From NCBI GenBank assembly GCA_000733355.1, contig JNVV01000011.1, forward strand, positions 76,060-106,853: a DNA stretch of 30,794 nucleotides, in the 5' to 3' direction. This document shows positions 1-10,094 of this stretch, piece after piece. The notes below the pieces were generated by a model that saw only the letters and a list, made by a program, of their open reading frames with translations, was not told the origin of the DNA and ran no database searches. Both the position numbers and the translations under genes were made by a program. Source of the DNA: Falciphora oryzae (lineage: Eukaryota; Ascomycota; Sordariomycetes; Magnaporthales; Magnaporthaceae). Each line of letters opens with the position of its first letter. Positions within the stretch are counted from its first letter, which is position 1.

Positions 1-664
1 CTCTTGGGGTTGACCGTAGGACCCACCACGTTGACCACTCTCTTGAGGGTTTTGTTGTCATCCAGGTCCTCGTTTAAGTGACTCAAGGTCCCCTGGCACC
101 TGCCGAGTAGGTACTGCGTTTCCGACAAGGACTCGTGCGCGCCGGAAAGCCTCCCTCGTGTGCCGGCCAGCTCTGCCTGGACCAAACTCTCGAACTGGCT
201 GACGCGTGCTTCGGCGTTCTTCGCCATATCCCCCACGTTGGCCGCCATCTGCTTGAGCCCGCTGGCGCGGTCGAGGTGGATCCGCACAATATTGGCTAGC
301 TTCTGGAGGCTGCCTCTCATGGCCTCCATGGCCTCGACGGACTCGGTCGTGGGTCCCTCGATAACGTACGAGGGGCTGGAGGGATCAAGAGCTGCCGCCT
401 CGGCCGCGAGGACGGCGTCGAGGCCATCATCATCCTCGAGGTCGTCGTCGTCGTCGGTACCATTGGCGGTTGTGCACCGGAGCTGGCGCTCGACGACGCC
501 GAGTGCCGACCGAATAACCTCGACCGTGCCCTTGAGGGCCCAGTCGATTTGGGTTCTGGCGCCGTCGTTGACAATTTGACTCTGGCACTGCACGTCGCCG
601 ACTTTTTTTTGGCGACATCATTGCAGTGGTCGCGCCAATACTCGAAACGCTCTTGGAAGGTCAT
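1..664 (-). pseudogene. Truncated, frameshifted helical/coiled-coil host gene (paralogue of the gene at 28816-30675)
   Basis: Function unknown. The best protein-like reading on the minus strand starts at ATG 662-664 (MTFQERFEYWRDH...) and shifts frame at a T8 run (603-610). It then stays open to the window edge in the frame whose codons start at 596, 593 and so on. That part contains a run of acidic residues (about 425-460) followed by a long helical stretch with heptad-like spacing (for example LQKLANIVRIHL). The segment FEYWRDHCND resembles FDDWADHTNE in the right-hand host gene, and the next stretch aligns loosely, so the two look like paralogues facing away from each other. The A8 tract is one base longer or two shorter than a continuous frame needs; this could be a true frameshift, a sequencing error or an unrecognised intron. 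The gene runs off the left edge, so its C-terminus is not visible. GC content and codon use are host-like, without the mutation pattern of the transposons. Confidence 0.55.
603..610 (+). other. T8 homopolymer where the left gene changes frame
   Basis: Eight T (A8 on the coding strand). The reading frame with similarity to the right-hand paralogue upstream of this tract differs from the long open frame downstream of it. Confidence 0.6.
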
Positions 665-1575
665 GGTACAGAATGAGCTGCTGGTGCCAAGGTACCTGAC
701 CACCCAGGTGTTGGAGGTCCTGATCCTTCTTGCACTGTAGGCGGGAGTTATCAGTAAGGTGCATAACACATGAGTTTCTCGCGGGGCGGCACGGCGAGGG
801 GATGTGGCAAGGCTTGGTTGCCAAATGCAATGCTTGGGGCCATTTGCTAAGATTGGCCGCCTGCAGGTATGCCCAATTCTCCCACAGAGCCATACGCCCC
901 AGCTGAGTAACGCACTTGTCAGAGGGTTATTTGACCACTTGTTAGTCACCGGCTGACAAGTGCAGCTTCACTTTTAGCTGTCTGGTGGCGCAATGGGATT
1001 TGACGGGCATCCTCGTCGACCAGGCTGCCACGTCAGGCGCACTTACAAGAGCCGAACCACACGAGGGCAGAACCCCCTCCCCGTGTCCGTCGTCTAAGGT
1101 TAAGCGAGTGGTGCCAGGCGGTGACTGAAACTAGAGCCCGGAAGCGGGAATCTCTTTTTGACTTCAAGTGATGCCTTACGGAGGCCCCTCCTCCCCTCCG
1201 GCTCGGATCTTCCGGTCCCTTGCATTCCTTTTTGGCGCCTGACGACGGCGTTGGGCACTGTGGCAGCTGCCTTGGCGGCTATTACGGCTACTGCGTGTCC
1301 TTTACTTTGCAATAGGTGGTCCTATGGCTTGACCTCCTTGTGACGGAGAACCGGCGAGGCGAGCTATTCACGATTGATTGGCAAAAAGCCAAAACGACCA
1401 CCACTGTCAGGCTGTAGTGGATGGAGTTATAAGCCCGCGAAGGCCCTTTGCCTCGTTTAGGAAAAACAAGTCACTATCGCAACTGCCCTGAACCATTCTT
1501 GGGCTGGATAACGCGGCCCACAAGTCCTTTTTCACAGCCGGTTCCTTCCTATTGCTTCTTGGCCGTTTTGCCGTC
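665..1575. other. Head-to-head intergenic region of the two host paralogues
   Basis: GC-rich host sequence with only short, unconvincing open frames on both strands. Minus-strand frames at 618-949 run upstream of the left gene and may include its leader or an intron (a TACAG acceptor-like site lies just before TGCAAGAAGG). I see no RNA gene, repeat or recognisable domain. By position it should hold the promoters of both divergent genes, but no specific element was identified. Confidence 0.4.
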
Positions 1576-1667
1576 ATGGACCTCCAACTTCTTCCCCTCC
1601 TCGCCAAAAATGGCAACGCGTCGGAATTGCAAGCCGTGTGGGTGGCTGCCGGCCACAAGCTCTGTCC
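1576..1667 (+). pseudogene. Possible 5' remnant of the right-hand host gene, cut off by the retrotransposon nest
   Basis: This host stretch ends exactly at the insertion site of element 1. ATG 1576 opens a protein-like frame beginning MDLQLLPLLAKNG. ATG 1610 (AAAATGG context) opens another beginning MATRRNCKPCG. After removal of element 1 and both MITEs, the 1610 frame continues in phase and without a stop into the exon ending at 28866. A different frame of the right flank, combined with a consensus intron (28445-28494), gives a more protein-like sequence but does not join in frame to the 1576 start. Which start was used is unresolved. Confidence 0.35.
1663..1667 (+). repeat. Target-site duplication TGTCC, left flank of element 1
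   Basis: TGTCC abuts the first base of the leftmost LTR and recurs at 28116-28120 directly after the rightmost LTR. It pairs those two LTRs as one insertion. Confidence 0.95.
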
Positions 1668-1883
1668 TGTCACGATCATAAAGCGTAGGCTTCGCAGCCA
1701 GGTGCAATTGATGCTATGGACTGAAGACTCTTCTATGGGGAGGAAACAGGGAAGGAAAGCGCGGCGCGCCGAAAGCGCGATACGGTAGAAAAAACGGTGC
1801 GGCGTCTCATCGCACGAGCCATTCCGCGACGCGTGCTCACGTAAATGCCTGCGGCGTGCGGTAAACTGCCCTAGGTCGTCACA
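1668..1883 (-). repeat. Element 1 3' LTR
   Basis: 216 bp starting TGTCACG and ending CGTCACA on the plus strand. It is nearly the same as the LTRs at 20746-20961, 26464-26679 and 27900-28115 and contains a CG-rich GCGGCGCGCCG core. On the coding strand it begins TGTGACG. Confidence 0.95.
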
Positions 1884-1895
1884 CTACCCCTTCTC
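1884..1895 (-). other. Element 1 polypurine tract
   Basis: CTACCCCTTCTC next to the LTR reads GAGAAGGGGTAG on the coding strand, directly upstream of the 3' LTR where plus-strand DNA priming is expected. The same tract adjoins the LTR of element 2. Confidence 0.75.
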
Positions 1896-1929
1896 AAACC
1901 CGAATATCGCGTACGCGGTGCTCGAAGCT

Positions 1930-3497
1930 TTATCTATATCGTATTAGCCTCTTTTTTGTTACTCCCGCATGTTCTGCCACGTTATCATTATCCCGATCCT
2001 CCGGATACACGTCCCCTGCTGCCGCTCTAATCCAATTTTGCAAGTTAACCGGCGGTCCTGCGGCTTTTGGGTATATTAAATGGAACGTTTCCAACGCGGT
2101 AGCAGCGTTTTTAAAGTTTTTTACCAAATACCATTCGTCGTTAAGGTCGCATCTTTTTTAACTAACCTGGTATTATAGCTTCTTTGCTTTACCGGTAACC
2201 CGGGATGCTAATACCCTATCGATTTCCTATTTTAGCTCGCCGTTAATATCCTTTAGGGGCTCCGGCTTTTAATGCTATTGCGGCAGCGGGTCGTTTGGAA
2301 ATTTGCGAAATTTATTTGCGTGGAAAAGATTTAAGCCCTTATATCCCGGTGGCACCTTAAGGACGAAACTGTAGCTGCGTTTTTTTAGCACCTTTTATAG
2401 GCCGGCGTACTAAAAGTTTAAGCGGGTTGTAAGCGCTGTAATTGTAAAACCCTTTTTCCGAACAAATACCGAGTTGCCGACTTTAAAGTTTACCGGGCGT
2501 CGCTTTTTATTGGCTTAAATCTTTTGGGCTTTTTGCGCGGCCAATGCGTTGTTATGGGCCAAATCCTGCACGGCTTTAGTTTCTTTTACTAGTTTTAGGG
2601 CTTTTTACTATCGTTCGTTTTCGACGTCGGTTGGAAGCAGTTTTTAAAATAGCGGGTTCCAGGGTTCGTAGCCTAATAGGACCTTTAAAGGGGCTATGCC
2701 CAAAAACGAGTGCTATACGGCGTTATAAGCAAAATCGAGGGCGGGAAGGTGTACGCTCCATTGCTTTTGGTATTTATTTACGTAAAACCGTAACTGTTGG
2801 TCCAGTTTAGTATTAGTAATTTTAATTGCGCTTTAAGTTTGCGGATAAAAGGCGCTGCCGTAACGGTGTTTCGTGCCTATAAATTTGTTAAGCGTAGCGA
2901 GGAATTTAAAAATAAAAGGATTTGCGTTATTTAATAGCTAAACGGAAAGGCAACCCAAAATACGGTACAGTTGCCGGTAGTACCGCATCGCGAGGACCTC
3001 GGCGGTGTCGGTTTTATAACCTGGAAGCGTGTATTTAATTTTGTTAAATTTGCAAACGAAAACCTAAACGTAATCGTAACCGTAGTCGTTTTTCGGCATA
3101 TTTTTGCTATCGATAGCGATTTATTCCTAAACGACCTTAGGGACGGGCAGTGGATGCAATAGGCTAGGTGTTTTATTATATTTAGATTTATTGCGGTAGC
3201 ATTTGTAGTAATTGTTAATATATCGGCGGACGTTTTTATTTATGCCTTTTTAAAAATAGTCCTTTTTAAAAAGGCGGATAGTTTTGTTTTAACCGCCGTG
3301 GGCGAAAATCGGGGGGGCGTGGGCTTCGCGGATAAGCGCGGTGCGAAGGGCAATTTTTCCGTTTGTCGTTAGGGGCGGTACTATAAATCGGCCTTTTTAA
3401 TAACCCAAACCTTATTAAATGTTTTCGAATCGTACGAGTTTAGCGAAGTTTGCCCCGTAGATATTTTAAGCCGTTAAGGTAATTGCTTGGATTTGGG
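1930..3497 (-). pseudogene. Element 1 pol, 3' part: integrase and chromodomain (degraded)
   Basis: This is the pol segment left of the element 3 insertion. It aligns throughout with 21008-22570 of element 2. On the minus strand it holds the integrase core (about 3150-2600), a linker and a C-terminal chromodomain-like region ending at a stop at 1930-1932. The last open stretch (1930-2127) reads NFKNAATALETFHLIYPKA, the conserved tail after the chromodomain. Upstream, the frame is cut by many stops from Trp and Gln codons. Relative to element 2 the changes are mostly extra G-to-A and C-to-T transitions. The 5' end of this segment is cut by element 3. Confidence 0.85.
3493..3497 (+). repeat. Target-site duplication TTGGG, left flank of element 3
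   Basis: TTGGG occurs here and at 10095-10099. The uninterrupted site (GGATTTGGGCCGG) is present once in element 2, with TTGGG at 22571-22575. Confidence 0.95.
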
Positions 3498-4009
3498 TGT
3501 AACAAACGGCGGCCTCCTTAGGGAAGGGAGGTCACGTTTAAAGGGAAAAGGGGGATTTTAAAGGTTCAGCAACTTAACAGTCTGGTTTGTGCAAAGCTCG
3601 ACAAGCTAATAATAACAAAAAACAAGAAACGATTGCTTGGCCTTCGAACTCCCTTTATAAGAGGTCCTGCAAGCCCTTTTTATGCACAGCCTCCCAGCTA
3701 CCCCTCGGCTGCCGTCGGCAGAGTCTCCTCCTCCATAATGCCCGTCCGGGCTGGCTATGCTTTGGTGCGTTATGGTTTGGAACAACATGCCACTAACCCT
3801 TTGGTTTAAAACAACATGCCACTAATCCTCTAGTTTGGAACAACATGCCACTAACCTCCTGGTTTGGAACAACATGCCACTAACCTCCTGGTTTGGAACA
3901 ACATGCCACTCTGGCGTACGCCCCTTTGGCCACTACCGGAATCCCCCTTTAAGGCTACCGGTAGCGGTCCTTAGGGCTGCTAATCGTGGCTGCGGATCGG
4001 GGTGTTACA
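3498..4009 (-). repeat. Element 3 3' LTR
   Basis: 512 bp from TGTAACAAAC to GGGTGTTACA. The same length and sequence, apart from mainly transition differences, are found at 9583-10094. It contains a five-copy tandem repeat at 3774-3910. Confidence 0.95.
3774..3910 (+). repeat. 28-29 bp tandem repeat, about five units, inside the element 3 LTR
   Basis: Units of the type GGTTTGGAACAACATGCCAC plus a variable TAACCTCCT-like tail are repeated head to tail, the last one partial. On the coding strand of element 3 the array falls about 100-240 bp into the LTR, in the expected U3 region. The other LTR carries the matching array at 9859-9995. Confidence 0.9.
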
Positions 4010-4023
4010 ACTATCCCCCTCCT
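4010..4023 (-). other. Element 3 polypurine tract
   Basis: ACTATCCCCCTCCT reads AGGAGGGGGATAGT on the coding strand, directly before the 3' LTR. Confidence 0.75.
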
Positions 4024-4260
4024 AAAAAGGCTGTCCTCGGCCTCCAACCTTTTCCTCCTTCTTCCTAGTGCAACGACAAGTCTTCGTGGACTCGCAAAGG
4101 CGTTAACCGTCTCTTTCCCTTCGCCTAAGGGTGGGCGCTGGTTTCCAGTAAAACCCTTGGAAAAGGATGACCAACTTGGCGATTTTTAGGGCTCCTTTTC
4201 ACTGCTTGGCTCCACGTCCTGGAGCTCGCGGATCTTTTGGTTCCTCCGACCTCGGGCCTT

Positions 4261-7200
4261 TTAAAAGGCTCGCACTCTCGCGGGTGCGTTTTGGAAATGC
4301 TCCTTTGGTTCCCAAATGTTGTATTCTGCCGGCCAGTCCTTCCATTTAACCAGGTAGTACTTTTTGCCTTTAATGTAGCCCTCGTTTCGTACCTCTTCGA
4401 CTTCCCATTCGTCTTGGTCGTTTTCGTATTCGGGTATGGGCAGCGGCACCTCGTCTCCTTGTTTTCTAGCAATGTACCGCTTAAGGTACTGCATAGGGAA
4501 AACGTCGTGCAAACGGCGGTGGTGCTTGGGAAGTGCTAATCGGTAGGCCTATTAACCGATGCGTTCGGTGATCCGAAAAGGGCCGATTTATTTGGGTGTT
4601 AACTTTTTATTTTTTAACCGCAGATTTTTCGTGGATAACTTTACCAAATCTCCAACTGCGAACTGCATAAGGGTGTGGTTCCTATTGTAATATTTAGCTA
4701 ACCGCTCCTGTGCTTGCAATAACGTTTCCTTTAGCTCTTTGCGCAGTGCGTGGAATCGTTCGATGCGGTTTTTCGCTGCGGGTACCCTCCCTTTAGGGAT
4801 ATCGTCCGCGATATCAATCCGCATCTCGCAATCCGATCCGTATAAAAAGTAAAATGGTGAATGCCCTGTGGTAAAGTTCTTGCTATTGTTATAAGCGTAC
4901 GCTGCTAGTGGTAGCAGTAATGCCCAGGAATTTTCCGAACCAGCGCAATAGCTGCGGAAGTAATCCTCGATTACACGATTTAGGACTTCCGTTTGCCCGT
5001 CCGTTTAAGGATGGTAGGCGGTCGACATGCGTCTTTTAATGATTTGGTGTTTGCACACTTCCTCCCAAAAGGTACTGGTGATGCGGCTATCCCGATCGCT
5101 AACGATGCTTTTAGGAGTGCCGAACACGCATTCGATACGCTCGAAAAACAGTTCTACGAACTGTCCGGCGCTTATATCCGCTCGTATAGGGATAAGCACT
5201 ACGTATTTGGTTAACCGGCACACAACGACAAAAATCGCGTTAAAAACCTAACCACCCGCCGTCCTGCTTTTAGGTAAGCCAATTACCCAATCCAAAAAGA
5301 TCTTTTTCATAAGCTATCCGTCCTTTAGCGGTAGCAGGGGTTCAAATTTGCCGTAAGGCTTGTAACGATAAATCGCCTTCCTTTAGCACTAAAGGCACGA
5401 TGCTACATATGTAATAACATCCCCCTTAACCCTATCCTACCAAAAAAAGCGCTAGATTAAATCTAAGGTTTTGGCCACGCCCCAATAACCGGCTCCTGGA
5501 AAATCGTAAAATTGTTTCAAGATTTCGGTCCTTAAAGCCTCGTTTGCAAGGACATAAACCTAGCTTCCCCGGAAAATCAACTCGTTACCGTCAGTTAGGT
5601 GGAAGCACGATGCTCCTCGCTGCCGAAGCGTCATTTCAATATCTCGGTACGGTGCGGTATATTTCGCGTCAGGTACTAGCAGGCGGGGCTTCTTAACTTC
5701 TGTTAGCCTTTTAAGCAAATTTATACTCGCCGGATCCCGCTTTTGTACGTCCCCAATCCATTTCCTTAGCGACGTTAGGATCCCCTTAAAGGAGTCCGAT
5801 GCGTTGCTCTCAAACCAATCCAAAGCGGTACGTGCCTCCTAGCGAGTGACAGATTGCACTTATAGGGCATGGATAACCCTAAGGGTGTTTGGATCGTTAG
5901 CCAACGTAAATTGTGCCAAACGTACGCTATCCCGCTCGCTTCGCCGGTTAAAAACAAAGTTTCCGGGGGATCGCTCGTTAGGTGCGCTCTTTGCGCTCAC
6001 TGGCTGGGGAGGCTTATTAGGCGTCACTCCCTCGGCAATGTCTTTTGCTGCGTGCTATTTATAACCAAGCACGTCTTTCCGACCCATTTTATTAAATAAC
6101 GTCGGCAAAAGCTTTTTAATGAAAGTCTCCTATCCTTCCTCTTAACCGTCCATATAGTCCGGTCGGCGAAATGGAACGTCCGCCGGGTTCAGGGACCCTA
6201 GCCGGTACTTGATTTCGAAGTCGTACGGCGCCAACTGTAATAGCCAGCGTGCCTAACGTCCGTTCAAACGCTCCTGCTTCATAAAAGCCTTCAGGTTTTC
6301 ATAATCCGAAAATACCTCTGTGGCTTGCGCTCCTTCGAAGTAATATCGCCAATGGCGAAAATTTCCCACTATTGCGAAAAGTTCCTTATCGTACACAAGG
6401 TACCGGATTTCGGCCCCTTTAAACTTTTGGGACCAAAAAGCTATAGGGTGCCACTGGTCGCCGTGCTTTTGCAACAAAATGCCTGCCTTGGCAAAGTCGG
6501 AAACATCCGTTTTTAACCGCAAAGGTAAACGCGGGTCGTAATGCCGTAGCACTAGCGCGGTTGTAAAAGCGTTAATTAGGTCCTCGAACGCTTACTGCTG
6601 TAGTTCCTGCCAGTAATGGCCTATCTGGCCTGGCTTGCGTCCGTTCTTTATCTTTTACAAAAGGTCGTATAAAGGCTTCGCTATACGGGAAAAGCCGTGG
6701 ATAAATCGTCGGTAAAAGTTGCAAAATCCAATAAAAACTTAGATATTTTTATACGTGCGAAATAGGTGGTTAATCCATTCGCGAACGACCTAAACACGCG
6801 CAGGGTCCATTTTAAGCCCTTCGGTATTAACGATGAAACCTAGGAACTCAAATTCCTATTGGAAAAAGGTGCATTTTTTCGGGTTGGCGTAAAGCTCGAA
6901 AGCGCGAAATCGATCTAGGACCAACTTTAAATGGTGCTGGTGTTCCTCCTCGCTATTAAAATAAATAAGGATATCGTCCAAATAAACGATAACGAAATCG
7001 TCCACTAGGCTTCGCAAGGCCCGGTTGATATAGCTTTGGAACGATGCTAAGGCGTTGGTAAGCCCGAAAGGTAGCACGAGGTACTCGTAATGCCCGTACT
7101 TGGTACGGAACGCGGTTTTCCACTCGTCGCCCTTTTTGATGCGAAATTGATAATAGGCGTTAACGAGGTCGATTTTGGAAAAGCATTTGGCACCGTTCAA

Positions 7201-8172
7201 CCGGTCGAGCATTTCCCCAATAAATAAAAGGGGTGCTCTGTTTTTAATAGTGATATCGTTTAGCCTTCGGTAATCGACGCATAAGCGCAACGTGCCATCC
7301 TTTTTAAGGATAAAAATAACAGGTGCTTTTGCGGGTGATTGCGATTCGCGGATGATGCTTTGTGCGAGGGCATCAGCGAGGTACTCCCGGAGCGTTTCGG
7401 ACTCGGCGGGAGACAGGTGATAGATCTGCTTCCACGGGGGCTCCTTGCTCGGGATTAAATCGATAGCGTGGTTACCGTGGCCATGCTTCGGAAGCATTTT
7501 TCCCTTACGGACGTCGAACACGTCGGAATGGCTCTTTCGGAGGCTTATAGGGACGTTCCCTAAATCCGGCGGTTCGTCCGGAAGGTCCTCGAACGAATCG
7601 TCCTTTTTGGGGACGATAAAAGGGTTAAAGCGAATAGAATAAACAAATATACGATCCTTTGTTTGGAGTTTTTTTCGGAATTGGTGTGCGGATAGTTAAT
7701 AAATGCGCGGGCGTTGGTTGAAACGCCAAGTTCTTTCGGCCGGGTAAAGGTTTATAGCCAGTTCCTGCATTAATGGCATGCCTACGAGGATGGGGGCGTT
7801 TGCTAGGTTCCGATCGATGGCAAGGAACGGCCGGATAACTTCTACCGGGGTGCCGTACTGGTTACAAAGGTTTAGGCGTAGGTGATAAATACCGTAGGTC
7901 CTTACACCTTGGTCACCTGCAGCGGCTAAAGTAAGAGACTGGTAGTCGTGCTTGGGACGGTTGCAAGGCTAATATCCTAAGGATTTGCAAAAGGTGATGG
8001 AAATTGTATTCACTTCGGCGAACGTATTTAAGCCGATTTCGACCCTAACTTTTGGACCGCCGTTGGGAGCGCTAACGGTCCCTTTGGTAACGAGCGCAAG
8101 GGTTATGCGAAGCTGGTCGTCACGGAACACCGGTGCGGGGATAACCGGGTTCCCCTTTAGTTTTTCTAGCGC
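4261..8172 (-). pseudogene. Element 3 pol polyprotein: protease, RT, RNase H, integrase, chromodomain
   Basis: All pol blocks lie in one minus frame (block starts 7521, 6552, 5823, 5223, 4824 and 4512 share phase). Protease-like region: about 8160-7700, with VRVEIGLNTFAEVNTIS, where the active-site Asp appears as Asn. RT: 7521-6856, with FSKIDLVNAYYQF (Asp at about residue 118) and VYLDDILIY (182-183). RNase H: 6552-6200, with TDVSDF, YDKELFAI, FSDYENL and a downstream NPADVPF. Integrase: H2C2 region about 5480-5390 with one His changed to Tyr but both Cys kept, then LDWVIGLP, IVSDRDSR and TDGQTEVLNR, which supply D, D and E. A chromodomain (4512-4261) has WEVEEVRNEGY, YYLVKWKDW and NIWEPKEHF. 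About ten in-frame stops interrupt it, for example HPQTDG read as HP-stop-TDG near 5005. The stop at 4261 may also be secondary, so the C-terminus could originally have extended further left. Confidence 0.92.
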
Positions 8173-9536
8173 TTATCGCTTGGCTCCTTTCCGTTTTCCT
8201 CCCCCTTTTTGCGCTTTAAGGAATTAACCTTAGCTTTTCCGTCCGGAAAGGGCTCGCTGTTTTTGGTTAGGGGTTTGGTAGCGGAAAAGGAGCTTTTGCA
8301 ATCTTTCGCCATATAGTTGGGCTTGCTACACTTTATATATGCGTTTTTATCCTAACGTCGTTAGCGTTCGGTGGGTGAAAGTGTCGTGCGTCCGTTGCCC
8401 CTATTAGGACGTTAGTCGCGCCCTTCCTGCTTATTTCGGGGTTTATGCTTCCCGTCCTTATCCTTATTCGATTCCTTTTAATCCTTTTAATTGGAGGATT
8501 TCTAGGGATCCTTTTTCTCGTCGTACGGGGCGCGGGCACCCGTACCTAGGGTATCCCAAAGGATTTGGGCTGTAGCGATAAGGTCCTCCAAAGTCTCTGC
8601 CTTGTAGTGCATTCCACGGGTGATTTGGATTTTTAAGGCGGGGACCAAACGGACCACGTAGCCGTTAATGTCTGCTGTTTATCCTGCCTCGCCGCATACG
8701 CGTTAGTACCGTATTGCGAAAACACCGGGGTCTTCGTTGTTCTTTTGCATAAATTGTTACAAATTGTTAATGGCCCGAAGGAGTGAAGAATCTCCTTGCA
8801 ATGTGGTATTACGGAGCTATCGCATGAATTTGCGCCAATGCAGGCCCAAAATGGGGTTGGCTTTGCGCGAGCCGTTGTAGGCGGAGTTGAGGTCGCTGTT
8901 AAAGGTTCCGATAGCGGCTGCGATACGTGATCTGGCCGTAGTAAAGCCGTTAAGGTTGGCTTCGAAGGTGAGGTCGAGCTTGCTTTCCTAATGGTCGAAG
9001 TTCTATACTAAATTTGGAAGCTTTAATTCGGGCATTTTCCATAGGATTTTGTGGCTGCCTTTGTCCTTTTCGTACGAAGGAAAGGTATCGTTTTCCTCGT
9101 CGTCGTCCCTAACTAAGGAGTGGTGTAATGGTGCCCGGGGTGCTAACTGGTTAGCAGGTCCTCTTAACGGGCGGTTGATCTCCTGGCTATGCTGCCAAAG
9201 GGTCGAAGTTCGAAAACGAGGCTAAGGCTGGGGTTGAGGGTGATCCGGATCGTCCGAATCGTCTAGGAGGCCAAAGGCTTCGCGCACTGCCTTCCGTTCG
9301 ATTAGGGCTTTTTGGAATTGTAACAGGATCTTAGTGGGAACGCAATTACGTAAAACGTAATAAGCGAGCTGGGAACGGGTGTAGGAAGCAACGCTGTGGA
9401 TGCTAAACTTGGGGTAACCTTTGGGGTTGTTGGGGGTAGGTTGCTCGCGTCCTGGGGGCAGGGTGGATAACCCTGTCCTTGGATCCTCGTCCCGTCCGGC
9501 GTCGTTGACCTCGATAAAGTCGCCAAAGTCGGATAT
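8166..9536 (-). pseudogene. Element 3 gag (start codon lost, zinc knuckle damaged)
   Basis: The minus-strand frame opens at an ATA codon (9534-9536), in place of an expected ATG, followed by SDFGDFIEVNDAGRDED. It stays open for over 100 codons (GREQPTPNN, FSIHSVASYTRSQL, LLDDSDDPDHP), then continues with nonsense codons through a capsid-like helical region. A zinc-knuckle remnant lies near 8345-8295: AYIKCSKPNYMAKDC, where the first Cys and the His of the CCHC pattern are both Tyr. The frame ends at TAG 8166-8168. Pol occupies the -1 frame from about 8172, so Gag-Pol was probably made by a -1 shift. The capsid assignment is by position and the knuckle, not by a recognised capsid motif. Confidence 0.75.
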
Positions 9537-9582
9537 GGTGCCTGATAAATGCTAAAGGCCTAAGCAGAGGAAGCAATCGAGT

Positions 9583-10094
9583 TATAACAAACGGCGGCCT
9601 CCTTAAGGAAGGGAGGTTACGTTTAAAAGGAAAAGGGGGATCTTAAAGGTTTAGCAACTCAATAGTTTGGTTTGTGCAAAGCTCGATAAGCTAATGATAA
9701 CAAAAAACAAGAAACGATTGCTTGGCTTTCGAACTCCCTTTATAGGGGGTCCTATAGGCCCTTTTTATGCATAGCCTCCCAATTACCCTTCGGTTGCCGT
9801 CGGCAGAGTCTCCTCCTCCATAATGCCCGTCCGGGCTGGCTGTGCTTTAGTGCGCTATGGTTTGGAACAATATGCCACTAACCCTTTGGTTTAGAACAAT
9901 ATGCCACTAATCCTTTGGTTTGGAATAACATGCCACTAACCTCCTGGTTTGGAATAACATGCCACTAACCTCCTGGTTTGGAACAACATACCACTCTGGC
10001 GTACGCCCCTTTGGCCACTACCGGAGTCCCCCTTTAAGGCTACCGGTGGCGGTCCTTAGGGCTGCTGATCGTGGCTGCGGATCGGGGTGTTACA
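9583..10094 (-). repeat. Element 3 5' LTR
   Basis: 512-bp partner of 3498-4009. It starts TATAACA on the plus strand (the canonical TGT changed by one G-to-A) and ends TGTTACA. The 46 bp to its left, up to the gag frame, is the leader; no primer-binding site matching a tRNA was recognised. Confidence 0.95.
9859..9995 (+). repeat. Tandem repeat array in the element 3 5' LTR
   Basis: Same five-unit 28-29 bp array as at 3774-3910, at the same LTR offset (276), differing mainly by transitions (ACAACATG to ACAATATG and the like). Confidence 0.9.

Larger units (their letters stand above)
3498..10094 (-). mobile_element. Element 3: Ty3/gypsy chromovirus-type retrotransposon, 6,597 bp, best-preserved copy
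   Basis: Complete insertion into the pol gene of element 1, bounded by 512-bp LTRs (3498-4009 and 9583-10094) and TSD TTGGG. Coding is on the minus strand: gag 9536-8166, then pol 8172-4261 in one frame (protease, RT, RNase H, H2C2 and DDE integrase, chromodomain). The catalytic residues of RT, RNase H and integrase are intact, and the interruptions are a limited set of nonsense codons plus a gag ATG changed to ATA. It belongs to a different gypsy lineage from elements 1, 2 and 5, judged by a separate LTR and a YLDD instead of YADD RT motif. Confidence 0.95.

Noticed and set aside
1099..1343. Open frames of 60-70 codons on both strands in the left intergenic region
   Set aside because: No domain, splice or start-context support; lengths are expected by chance in GC-rich DNA.
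3774..3910. Regularly repeated 28-bp units resembling a CRISPR array
   Set aside because: The units are contiguous without unique spacers, lie inside an LTR, recur at the same offset in the partner LTR, and the genome is fungal.
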